DNA of 35,572 nt from a gamma proteobacterium HTCC2207 (lineage in GTDB: Bacteria > Pseudomonadota > Gammaproteobacteria > Pseudomonadales > Porticoccaceae), in the NCBI GenBank assembly GCA_905182265.1, contig CAJJAO010000030.1, positions 1-35,572 of the forward strand, written 5' to 3'. Each line of letters opens with the position of its first letter. The first letter of the stretch is position 1. The translations under genes were made by a program, and so were the position numbers. Shown in pieces: positions 1 through 7,794 of this stretch. Below the pieces are notes generated by a model. It made no database searches and was not told the DNA's origin. It was given only the letters and a program-made list of their open reading frames with translations.

Positions 1-235
1 AGGGAAAAGTGTACCGCTTAAACTTACTCACAATAGTATAATTATGGCTAATGACCCTTGATTAGCAGATTTTTAAGTCATCAGTAACATTGCTACTACG
101 TATTTTACCCATTGACCTAGGACTGTGGGGCCATGCATTATTCTTGCTTAAATGACTCTCTTACAAATACCTCAATGGCCCAAGCACTTCGGCTAAACTC
201 TGCCTGCGCTTTGACATAACAATTAGGACTCGACA
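1..235. other. leader region upstream of purU, no gene seen
   Basis: I see no convincing coding frame, hairpin or riboswitch here. A TTGACA hexamer lies at 211-216, but no matching -10 box follows before the purU start at 236, so I do not call a promoter. AGGA at 225-228 is a suitable ribosome binding site for the ATG at 236. Confidence 0.4.
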
Positions 236-1114
236 ATGACCACCATGCCCCAAGAGGCCAACAACTTCATTTTTACCGGCACCTGCCGTGCTGGCAGTGG
301 CGTTGTCGCCGCCGTCACTAGCTTTTTAGCCGACAGAGACTGCTATATATGTGCCCTTGAGCAGTTCGATGATGAGTCCACAGACCGATTCTTTATGCGT
401 GCCGTCTTCCGCCGCCAAGAAAACTCTCCGTCAATCGAGAATATGCGCATTGAATTTAATGAGGTTTCTCAAAGGTTCGCCATGGACTGGCAGTTTCACA
501 ACCCTGCGGTAGCTGTTAAAGCACTGCTTATGGTGTCTAAATACGACCATTGCCTTGATGACTTACTCTATCGTCAACGCAAAGGTGAATTTAATATGGA
601 GATCACCGCGGTGGTGTCCAACCATCAGGATCTTCGCCCCATGGTAGAGCGGGAAGGCATTCGCTTTATTCACCTACCGGTGACCAAAGATACCAAGGCC
701 CAGCAGGAACAACGCCTACTCGATATTGTTGCTGAAACCGGCACTGAGCTTGTGGTGTTAGCCCGCTATATGCAGATTCTGTCCAATGAATTGACTCAGC
801 AACTGTCTGGTCGCTGCATTAATATTCACCATTCTTTTCTGCCCGGCTTTAAAGGTGCCAAGCCCTATCACCAAGCCTATGATCGCGGTGTAAAAGTGAT
901 TGGTGCTACAGCCCATTATGTGACCTCTGATCTAGACGAAGGCCCAATCATTGAACAAATTCTGACCCGAGTAGATCACAACTACGGGCCCAATCACCTG
1001 GTACGTGTGGGTCGCGACAATGAATGTATGGCGCTGGCCAAAGCCGTGAAATACCACATAGAACGCAGGGTCTTTTTGGACGGCAATAAAACCGTCGTCT
1101 TTTTGGGAAGTTAA
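236..1114 (+). CDS. purU: formyltetrahydrofolate deformylase
   Basis: Hydrolyses 10-formyl-tetrahydrofolate to formate and free tetrahydrofolate in the cytoplasm. The 292-aa protein has the usual PurU layout: an N-terminal ACT-like domain (about residues 10-90) and a formyltransferase-fold hydrolase domain (about 97-285). The catalytic signature NIHHSFLPGFKGA is present, with Asn196 and His198, and Asp234 lies in LDEGPII. The ATG at 236 follows AGGA at 225-228. The gene ends 23 bases before soxB and leads the sarcosine operon. Sarcosine oxidase charges tetrahydrofolate with C1 units, so PurU plausibly recycles the cofactor; the same pairing of purU with soxBDAG is known in Pseudomonas. Identification is firm; the dedicated role in sarcosine use is inferred from position. 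Confidence 0.93.
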   Translation: MTTMPQEANNFIFTGTCRAGSGVVAAVTSFLADRDCYICALEQFDDESTDRFFMRAVFRRQENSPSIENMRIEFNEVSQRFAMDWQFHNPAVAVKALLMVSKYDHCLDDLLYRQRKGEFNMEITAVVSNHQDLRPMVEREGIRFIHLPVTKDTKAQQEQRLLDIVAETGTELVVLARYMQILSNELTQQLSGRCINIHHSFLPGFKGAKPYHQAYDRGVKVIGATAHYVTSDLDEGPIIEQILTRVDHNYGPNHLVRVGRDNECMALAKAVKYHIERRVFLDGNKTVVFLGS

Positions 1115-1137
1115 CCTCTTAACAGAGGGAGAAGTTT

Positions 1138-2379
1138 ATGCCTTTTGGGCTATTAAAATACGGACTCAACAGCGAGTATCCGGGCAAGCATCATTTCACT
1201 CCGGCCACAGAGCTTAAGAGGCACTACGACGTAGTGATTATTGGCGCTGGTGGTCATGGCACTGCGATTGCCTACAATCTTGCCAAATATCACGGCATTA
1301 CCAATGTCGCGGTATTAGAGAAGAGTTACTTGGGTGGCGGCAATACTGCGCGTAATACGGCCGTGATTCGCTCTAACTATCTCACCGAAGAAGGCGTTAA
1401 TTTCTACCGCGAGTCCGTTAAGCTTTTCAACAATCTCAGTAATGAATTTAACTATAACGTCATGATGGAAAGCCGTGGTCAGCTAACACTGGCCCACAGC
1501 GATGCGGCTATTCGCAGCTTCCGTTGGCGCGCAGAGGTCAACCAGCACATGGGCGTGCGCTCTGAGCTGATTGACCGGCAGACCATTGCCGAGATGGTGC
1601 CCAACCTAAATATGTCTGAAGACTCGCGCTACCCGATTATGGCGGGTCTCTGGCATGCCGATGGCGCCACTGCCCGCCATGATGCCGTGGCCTGGGGCTA
1701 TGCCAAAGGTGCCTGTGATCGCGGTGTTGAATTGCACCAACTTACCGAAGTAGAAGATATAGAAATCACTCAGGGCCGTGTGACTGCGGTTAAAACTAAT
1801 CGCGGACGAGTGGAATGTGGCGCAGTGGTACAGGCAGTAGCCGGTGCCAGTTCTGTTGTGGCCAAAAAGGCCGGTATAGCATTACCCATTCACTGCTACC
1901 CTCTGCAGGCCATGGTGACACAACCCTATAAGCCTATTTTGACTCCCCATATTAGTTCGCCCCATGTGCATGTTTATGTGCACCAGACCTCTCGAGGAGA
2001 ATTTGTAATCGGTGGCGGCTCTGACCCCTACCCGCTCTACCACACCAGAGCCACCCTAGATCAACGGGAAACTTTGGCGGCCGCTAGTATGGAACTGTTC
2101 CCCTTTTTGGCTCAGGCCAGAATGCTGCGCCAATGGGCGGGCACCACAGATATGACTCCTGACTACAGCCCCATCATGGGCCTAAGCCCAGTCGAAAATT
2201 ATTACCTAGATGCCGGCTGGGGTACCTGGGGTTTTAAAGCAACGCCCATCTGCGGCGTCACTATGGCCGAGCTGGTTGCCACCAAAAAGGTACCAGACCT
2301 TATTAAGCCATTTGAGCTCGAGCGTTTTTATCGCTACGACCAAATTAACGAAGCCGGCGCCACTGCCGCTAGTCACTAG
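1138..2379 (+). CDS. soxB: sarcosine oxidase, beta subunit
   Basis: Catalytic flavoprotein subunit of heterotetrameric sarcosine oxidase, which oxidatively demethylates sarcosine to glycine. The 413-aa length is normal. After a short N-terminal leader (PFGLLKYGL), a DAO-type FAD fold starts at about residue 32 with the dinucleotide signature VVIIGAGGHGTAIAYNLA. The segment GATARHDAVAWG contains the His that probably carries the covalent FMN in this family. The C-terminal stretch GWGTWGFKATP, typical of SoxB, is present. GGGAG-type spacing and a 12-base gap to soxD fit an operon. Heterotetrameric enzyme rather than monomeric MSOX is shown by the neighbouring delta, alpha and gamma genes. Confidence 0.95.
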   Translation: MPFGLLKYGLNSEYPGKHHFTPATELKRHYDVVIIGAGGHGTAIAYNLAKYHGITNVAVLEKSYLGGGNTARNTAVIRSNYLTEEGVNFYRESVKLFNNLSNEFNYNVMMESRGQLTLAHSDAAIRSFRWRAEVNQHMGVRSELIDRQTIAEMVPNLNMSEDSRYPIMAGLWHADGATARHDAVAWGYAKGACDRGVELHQLTEVEDIEITQGRVTAVKTNRGRVECGAVVQAVAGASSVVAKKAGIALPIHCYPLQAMVTQPYKPILTPHISSPHVHVYVHQTSRGEFVIGGGSDPYPLYHTRATLDQRETLAAASMELFPFLAQARMLRQWAGTTDMTPDYSPIMGLSPVENYYLDAGWGTWGFKATPICGVTMAELVATKKVPDLIKPFELERFYRYDQINEAGATAASH

Positions 2380-2391
2380 GGGGAGCTGATA

Positions 2392-2697
2392 ATGAAACTA
2401 CTGACCTGCCCCTTAAATGGCCAGCGCAATATTTCTGAATTTACCTATGGGGGTGAATACCACCCTATGCCCGACCCCAATACCACAGATTCAAGAGCCT
2501 GGGCCGAGCATGTATTTTTCCATGACAATGCCGCTGGTGTTGTCACCGAATGGTGGTGCCATACCGCCAGCTCTTTTTGGTTTTTGGCCGAGCGCAACAC
2601 TATTACTGACAAAGTGATTCGCACCTTTGATACCAGTGAAATATTTAATGAGAGAGTCGACTTTAAAGTGCCAGACGCTGCGGAGAAACAATCATGA
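2392..2697 (+). CDS. soxD: sarcosine oxidase, delta subunit (zinc-ligand-poor variant)
   Basis: Small structural subunit of heterotetrameric sarcosine oxidase, 101 aa, with the family signature near the N terminus (CPLNGQRNISEFTYGGE). In characterised delta subunits a zinc ion is held by Cys6, Cys9, a His near 59 and a Cys near 63. Here Cys6 and His57 remain, but position 9 is Asn and the position four after the His is Ser61, so two of the four ligands are missing. A Cys at 56 is the only obvious extra thiol nearby. The gene overlaps soxA by four bases (ATGA), so translation is probably coupled. Variants starting CPLNG probably form a subfamily rather than being broken genes. Confidence 0.92.
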   Translation: MKLLTCPLNGQRNISEFTYGGEYHPMPDPNTTDSRAWAEHVFFHDNAAGVVTEWWCHTASSFWFLAERNTITDKVIRTFDTSEIFNERVDFKVPDAAEKQS

Positions 2698-5609
2698 AGC
2701 GTTTGCCCGCCCCCTATGGCCTGCTCATTAATAGAGAGCAGTCTATTAGCTTTAGTTTTGAAAATAAGGCCTATCAGGGCTTGGCTGGTGACAGTATCGC
2801 CAGTGCTCTGGCAGCCAATGATCAATGGCTACTAAGCCGCTCATTTAAATACCACCGCCCACGCGGGGCGCTCACTATGGCTGGCCAAGATGCCAACACC
2901 ATGGTGCAACTGCCCTCTAACCCCAATGCATTAGCGGACAAAGAACCTATTGCAGAAGGCTTACAGGTCATGGGCCAGAACTATAGTGGTAGCCTAGAAA
3001 ATGACCGTGGTTCGATACTGGGTCTATTTTCTCGTTTTTTGCCTGTCGGCTTCTATTACAAAGCTTTCTTTAAGCCCCGAGGTATGTGGGAAAAGTGGGT
3101 TAAATTGATCCGTAAAAAAGCGGGTTTAGGTGTTATTAATCAGCAGTTAGAACCAGAGTATTACGACAAGCAGTACAAGTTTTACGATGTGGTTGTGGTC
3201 GGCGCTGGCCCTACTGGACTGCAGGCAGCTCTAACAGCAGCAGTGGATGGCTGCGAAGTATTGCTGGTGGATGAAAACCCCATACTAGGCGGCTCATTAA
3301 ATTATGCCCGCTTGGACACTGAAGGGACTTTGGCCAAAGAAGTTCGCGACCAGTTGATTCTCGAGGTCAACGGCAATAGCAATATCACCTGTATGACCAA
3401 TGCTATGGTTAATGCTTGGTTTGCCGATAACTGGCTGCCTATCATCTGTGGCAAACGCCTGTATAAGGTACGTTCCAAACAGACGATCCTATGCACCGGT
3501 GCTTTAGAGCAGCAAGCGGTCTTTCATAACAATGATGTGCCCGGAGTCATGATGAGCAGCGCCGCTCAGCGCCTGATGCATCTCTATGGCGTTGCCCCCG
3601 GAAAAACAGCAGTGGTAGTCACAGGCAATGACGACGGCTATGCCAATGCACTGGATCTGATGGATGCAGGTGTAAACGTTGCAGCTATTATCGATCTGCG
3701 CGAAACACCCAAGGCCACCCCCATGATTGAAGCCGCCATTAAGCGTCGCCTGAAAATTAAGCCTGGCTATGCCGTTTATGGCGCGCAACAAAATGGTAAC
3801 CACCTCAGTGCGGTAGAGATTCGCAAAGTGGTGAGTCAGGGGATCTGTGCTGAGGTCGGTGAAACTATTAGCTGTGACCTGCTCTGTATGGCGGTGGGTT
3901 ACACACCCACCTATCAGCTAGCCTGTCAGTCCGGAGGGCAGTTAAGCTACGATGATAACTCGGCTATGTTTACGTTAAATAATCTGGCCGATGATCTGCA
4001 GGTCGCGGGCTCCGTTAATAGTTACTGGGATCTAGGTAACTGTCTCGAAGAAGGCGCCAGAGCCGCGACTATTGCCACTAATGCCCTTGGCTTTACCCAA
4101 GCTGATATTCCTGAGGCCATGGCCAAAGAGAGCCAGAGCCCCAACCATAGCTGGCCCATTTTTGCCCACCCCAAGGGCAAAGAGTTTGTCGATTTTGATG
4201 AGGACTTAACCATTGCAGATATCATCAACGCCACCAAAGATGGTTACGAACATATTCAGCTGGTTAAGCGTTACTCTACTTGTGGCATGGGCCCTTCCCA
4301 AGGACGCCATTCAGCATTGGCAGCCGCTCGACTGGTCGCCGCGGCAACCAACAAAACCGTCGCAGAAACCGGTGTCACCACGGCACGCCCTCCCTTCGCC
4401 CCAGAACATTTGGGCCATAGTGCGGGGCGTAGTTTTTACCCTGCCCGCCGCAGTAACATGCACTACAGGCATTTGGAGGCTGGCGCGCAGATGCTGCAAG
4501 CTGGCGCCTGGTATAGACCTGCTTTTTATTCACCCCAAGCGGATTATGGGCCCTCTTTAGATAGCGCCGTCTGCATTAACAATGAAGTGAATAATGTCCG
4601 TAATAATGTGGGGCTAGTGGACGTCTCAACACTGGGTGGCCTTGAAGTGCGCGGCCCAGATGCTGGGGAATTCCTAAACCGTTTTTACACCTTTGGTTTT
4701 GTAAAGCAGCCCGTGGGTAAGGCCCGCTACGCCCTGCTCACCAATGAGGCCGGGGTGGTCATAGATGATGGCGTGGCCTGTCGCTTTAGCGAGGAGCATT
4801 ATTATGTCACTGCCACCACAGGTGGTGTCGATCGCGTTTATCAAAATATGCTCAAGTGGAATGCCCAATGGCGTCTCGATGTGGATATTGCCAATGTCAC
4901 TTCGGCCTATTCCGCTGTCAATATCGCAGGACCAAAGGCTCGTCAAGTACTGGCTAAGCTGTGCTCTGACATTGATCTATCGAAAGAAGCATTCCCCTAT
5001 ATGGGCGTGCGCGAAGGCACAGTCGCAGGTATTCCTGCGCGGCTTATTCGCGTGGGTTTTGTGGGTGAGTTGGGTTATGAAGTTCATGTGCCCCAGCAGT
5101 TTGGCGAAGCTCTATGGGATGCCTTGATGGACGCCGGCCAGCCCGAAGGTATTAAACCCTTTGGTATTGAGGCCCAACGTATTCTGCGCCTAGAAAAGGG
5201 CCATATTATTATTGGCCAGGATACAGACGCTATGTCCAACCCAATGGAAGTACAGATGGGCTGGGCGGTATCCCGCAAAAAACCGTTCTTTGTCGGCGGC
5301 CGCACCATTAGTGAGTTGAAAAAGAAAACTCCCTCAAGAAGCCTAGTGGGTTTTATGATCAACGATACTGATGGCCCCACCCCCATGGAAAGTCACCTGG
5401 TGCTTAACGGCGAGCAGATGGCAGGTCGAGTGACCTCCTGTAACTATTCCCCAACTCTAGGCAAGCCCATAGGTCTGGCCTATGTGCAGCCACACAGCGC
5501 CGAGGCTGGCAGCCAGATAACCATCCGAGCCAATGGCGGTGTTCTGGTTACCGCAGAAGTCGTTACTCTGCCCTTTTATGACCCAACAACCGCTCGTCAG
5601 GAGCTGTAA
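2694..5609 (+). CDS. soxA: sarcosine oxidase, alpha subunit
   Basis: Largest subunit (971 aa) of heterotetrameric sarcosine oxidase. It carries the NAD site and the folate domain that captures the formaldehyde-level carbon as 5,10-methylene-tetrahydrofolate. The order is as expected: an N-terminal Fer2_4-like segment (about residues 15-95, with SFKYHRPRGALTMAGQDAN), a Rossmann domain from about 163 with VVVVGAGPTGLQAALTAA, then a C-terminal GcvT-like aminomethyltransferase domain (about 590-970, with YALLTNEAGVVIDDGVACR and GFVGELGYEVHVP). It overlaps soxD by four bases and is two bases from soxG, so it belongs to one operon. Length and domains look complete. Confidence 0.95.
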   Translation: MKRLPAPYGLLINREQSISFSFENKAYQGLAGDSIASALAANDQWLLSRSFKYHRPRGALTMAGQDANTMVQLPSNPNALADKEPIAEGLQVMGQNYSGSLENDRGSILGLFSRFLPVGFYYKAFFKPRGMWEKWVKLIRKKAGLGVINQQLEPEYYDKQYKFYDVVVVGAGPTGLQAALTAAVDGCEVLLVDENPILGGSLNYARLDTEGTLAKEVRDQLILEVNGNSNITCMTNAMVNAWFADNWLPIICGKRLYKVRSKQTILCTGALEQQAVFHNNDVPGVMMSSAAQRLMHLYGVAPGKTAVVVTGNDDGYANALDLMDAGVNVAAIIDLRETPKATPMIEAAIKRRLKIKPGYAVYGAQQNGNHLSAVEIRKVVSQGICAEVGETISCDLLCMAVGYTPTYQLACQSGGQLSYDDNSAMFTLNNLADDLQVAGSVNSYWDLGNCLEEGARAATIATNALGFTQADIPEAMAKESQSPNHSWPIFAHPKGKEFVDFDEDLTIADIINATKDGYEHIQLVKRYSTCGMGPSQGRHSALAAARLVAAATNKTVAETGVTTARPPFAPEHLGHSAGRSFYPARRSNMHYRHLEAGAQMLQAGAWYRPAFYSPQADYGPSLDSAVCINNEVNNVRNNVGLVDVSTLGGLEVRGPDAGEFLNRFYTFGFVKQPVGKARYALLTNEAGVVIDDGVACRFSEEHYYVTATTGGVDRVYQNMLKWNAQWRLDVDIANVTSAYSAVNIAGPKARQVLAKLCSDIDLSKEAFPYMGVREGTVAGIPARLIRVGFVGELGYEVHVPQQFGEALWDALMDAGQPEGIKPFGIEAQRILRLEKGHIIIGQDTDAMSNPMEVQMGWAVSRKKPFFVGGRTISELKKKTPSRSLVGFMINDTDGPTPMESHLVLNGEQMAGRVTSCNYSPTLGKPIGLAYVQPHSAEAGSQITIRANGGVLVTAEVVTLPFYDPTTARQEL

Positions 5610-5611
5610 TA

Positions 5612-6421
5612 ATGACTGACTACAATCCGCTACTGCCAATAGCTCCAGCTCAAGGTAACAGACGCAGCCCTTTATACCGCCGCCATGTAGATCTGCAGGC
5701 TAAGTTCGAGCAGGTGGGCGACGCTGTATTAGTCAGCCACTACGTCAAACCCGGTATCGAAGTATTGCTGGCCGCTAATTTGGGGTTGGTGGATTTATCC
5801 ACAATGCCCCGCACTGGTTTTAAAGGCGCTGGCGCGCCGGCTTGGGCTGCTAGTCAGAGAGTAAAGTTACCCAAATTGCCCAACACAGCGGTGACCCAAA
5901 AAGATGGCTCGGTGGTGGCCAAGCTGTCTCATCAGGAGCTTTTGATTGTCTCTAATATTATGGGTAGCGCAACTTCTATTGATCGCCTTAATAGAGAGCA
6001 CCTTAATAGAGAGCATTCTAATAAAGAGCACCTTAATAGAGAGCACCTTAATAGAGAGCATTCTAATAAAGAGCACCTCAGCAAGCAGACTTTAGCCCCA
6101 CAAACCTATTCCCTACCCCGAGCAGATAGTCATAGCTGGTTAGCCGTGACCGGCAATGCTGCGGCAGAAATGTTCTCAAAAATCTGTGGTGTGGACCTGC
6201 GCGTGCACAAATTTGCCCACAACCAAGTGGCACAGACCTCGGTGGCTAAAATCAATGGCGTGATCCTGCGCCATGATTTGGCAACCACCCCCTGCTTTTA
6301 TATTTTGAGTGATATTACCTCGACAGAATTTCTTTGGGACAGCCTTTTGGATGCGATGGAGGAGTATCGCGGAGCAGCCGTTGGCGTCGCAGCCATGCGC
6401 TCACTTGCCGCGAATAAATAA
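5612..6421 (+). CDS. soxG: sarcosine oxidase, gamma subunit with in-frame repeat insertion
   Basis: Gamma subunit of heterotetrameric sarcosine oxidase, a GcvT-like protein that packs against alpha. At 269 aa it is longer than usual gamma subunits (about 190-215 aa). Conserved-looking parts are the N terminus (SPLYRRHVDLQAKF, LGLVDLSTMPRTGFKG) and the C terminus (HKFAHNQVAQTSVAKINGV, TEFLWDSLLDAMEEY). Between them, residues about 126-156 are six five-residue units of L-N-R/K-E-H or S-N-K-E-H type, encoded by a 15-bp tandem array. The frame stays open through the array. The gene follows soxA by two bases and ends the operon. Family assignment rests mainly on context plus the flanking parts. 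Confidence 0.87.
   Translation: MTDYNPLLPIAPAQGNRRSPLYRRHVDLQAKFEQVGDAVLVSHYVKPGIEVLLAANLGLVDLSTMPRTGFKGAGAPAWAASQRVKLPKLPNTAVTQKDGSVVAKLSHQELLIVSNIMGSATSIDRLNREHLNREHSNKEHLNREHLNREHSNKEHLSKQTLAPQTYSLPRADSHSWLAVTGNAAAEMFSKICGVDLRVHKFAHNQVAQTSVAKINGVILRHDLATTPCFYILSDITSTEFLWDSLLDAMEEYRGAAVGVAAMRSLAANK
5986..6090 (+). repeat. in-frame 15-bp minisatellite inside soxG
   Basis: Six perfectly phased 15-mers: unit A (CCTTAATAGAGAGCA) at 5986, 6001, 6031 and 6046, and unit B (TTCTAATAAAGAGCA) at 6016 and 6061. The order A-A-B-A-A-B means that a 45-bp block (5986-6030) is followed by an exact copy (6031-6075). A seventh, degenerate unit follows at 6076-6090. Fifteen is a multiple of three, so copy-number change would keep the reading frame. 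It encodes an Asn/Arg/Lys/Glu/His-rich stretch. Confidence 0.95.
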
Positions 6422-6443
6422 CTCGCTCTCAACTAGCTAGCCT

Positions 6444-6457
6444 ATACTGCGCAGTAT
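6444..6457. promoter_or_regulatory. 14-bp perfect palindrome upstream of LysR gene
   Basis: ATACTGCGCAGTAT is a perfect palindrome ending 15 bases before the ATG of the LysR gene at 6473. Its position suits an autoregulatory or repressor operator. A second GCGC-containing partial copy (AACTGCGCG) follows at about 6464-6472. The binding protein is not shown by sequence. Confidence 0.4.
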
Positions 6458-6472
6458 GAGAAGAACTGCGCG

Positions 6473-7450
6473 ATGAAAAACAACAAGAACATTGAGATTG
6501 GTGCTCTGCGTATTTTTGCCGCTGTCACCGAAGCCGACACCCTTACCCAGGCTGCAGAGAGGCTGGGTATTACCCAGTCCGCCGTTTCACAAACCATTAA
6601 GCAACTCGAAATTTTGACCGAGACGCAGCTAGTGATCACCCGCTCACGCCCTATCAAGCTCACCCCCAGTGGTCAGGTACTTAGAGACTACGCGCAGCAA
6701 ATTATCAATGACACCCAGCGTATGCTTGCCGATGTGCGCATGACCTCAAAAGGCGGCCTGCTGCCCTTAAGTGTTGGGATGGTAGATTCATTTTGTGATG
6801 TCGCCGGTCTAGAATTTATGCAACGCATAAACTCCTCTGTGTCAAAACTCTCCCTGCGCACAGGGCTGGGCTCCTCGCTGTCTCAAGATTTATTAAACCG
6901 CGATCTGGATATATTGATTACCAGTGACCCCATTGACGAGCACCCGGAGCTGCAGCGCCACCCTATTTTGCGCGACCCCTTTGTGATGATTGTGCCCGAA
7001 AAGTACGCGCAGAACGGCGAGGTAACCGCAGCCTGGCTAGCCGACAACATCCCCTTTATTCGCTATACCAGACAGTCGCGACTGGGCGTTCTAACCGACC
7101 TTATTGCGCGACGACTTAACATTGAATTACAGACTGCCTATGAACTAGACAGTACTCAGACATTACTGCGTTTTGTGCAGTCTGGGCAGGGCTGGGCCAT
7201 TACGACAGGCCTATGCATGGTCCGCTACCCTGAGTTACTCAAGGGTTGTCGTGTTCTTGAGCTCGCCAATGGTGCCAACGCGCGATACCTAACCATGCTC
7301 TGTCGCCATAACGAGTTGAATACATTACCAGAGCAAATCGCCGCTATCTCCCGCTCTATATATACCGATGACATTGTGCCTCAGCTGATTGAAATAGCCC
7401 CCTGGCTCAAGCAACAAGCTTACTCAATCACCGACATGCCGGCTATCTGA
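6473..7450 (+). CDS. LysR-family transcriptional regulator
   Basis: 325-aa DNA-binding regulator. A winged helix-turn-helix occupies about residues 8-68 (LRIFAAVTEADTLTQAAERL, then GITQSAVSQTIKQLE). A type-2 periplasmic-binding-protein-like effector domain follows (about 95-310). The ATG at 6473 lies just after a 14-bp palindrome (6444-6457). The stop codon overlaps the next start (TGATG at 7448-7452), coupling it to the DksA-like gene. It lies between the sarcosine operon and dddD, so it could control either. The effector cannot be read from the sequence. It is not close to the two other LysR proteins of this window in the visible N-terminal residues. Confidence 0.85.
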   Translation: MKNNKNIEIGALRIFAAVTEADTLTQAAERLGITQSAVSQTIKQLEILTETQLVITRSRPIKLTPSGQVLRDYAQQIINDTQRMLADVRMTSKGGLLPLSVGMVDSFCDVAGLEFMQRINSSVSKLSLRTGLGSSLSQDLLNRDLDILITSDPIDEHPELQRHPILRDPFVMIVPEKYAQNGEVTAAWLADNIPFIRYTRQSRLGVLTDLIARRLNIELQTAYELDSTQTLLRFVQSGQGWAITTGLCMVRYPELLKGCRVLELANGANARYLTMLCRHNELNTLPEQIAAISRSIYTDDIVPQLIEIAPWLKQQAYSITDMPAI

Positions 7451-7794
7451 TGAATAAAGATGATCAGAAAGAATATGGTCATCGCCTAATAGCCCTGCGC
7501 GCAGAATTAGAAGAATTAGAAACGATGTCAGCCGAGGCTTGTAAGCCAGTGGCACTTGACCAATCGATGGTCGGCAGGCTATCTAGAATAGATGCCATGC
7601 AGGGAGTTCAGATGGCACAAGAGGCCTCCCGTCGTCGCCAGCAACAACTCGCCAGAATCGTGGGCGCGCTGGCCCGAATCGATTCTGGCGACTATGGCTA
7701 TTGCAGCTTATGTGATGAAGATATCTCCGTCGGTCGACTCGGTATCGATCCAACCTACAGTCTCTGTATTGGCTGTGCCGAAAAGTCCGTCTAG
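7450..7794 (+). CDS. DksA/TraR-family zinc-finger protein
   Basis: 114-aa small protein with a predicted helical N-terminal half (about residues 1-75, rich in Glu, Ala, Arg) and a C-terminal C4 zinc finger with CSLCDE and CIGC pairs. This is the DksA/TraR/YbiI layout. Members bind the secondary channel of RNA polymerase or have unknown roles. At 114 aa it is shorter than housekeeping DksA (about 150 aa), so I would not call it dksA. The start overlaps the LysR stop codon. Its last 29 codons, including the zinc finger, overlap the antisense 3' end of dddD. Confidence 0.8.
   Translation: MNKDDQKEYGHRLIALRAELEELETMSAEACKPVALDQSMVGRLSRIDAMQGVQMAQEASRRRQQQLARIVGALARIDSGDYGYCSLCDEDISVGRLGIDPTYSLCIGCAEKSV

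Noticed and set aside
1..235. riboswitch or glycine-sensing leader before the sarcosine operon
   Set aside because: I could find no paired stems or conserved core that would support a known riboswitch class.
5986..6075. CRISPR-like array
   Set aside because: Units are directly adjacent without spacers, are only 15 bp and lie in frame in a coding gene, so this is a minisatellite.
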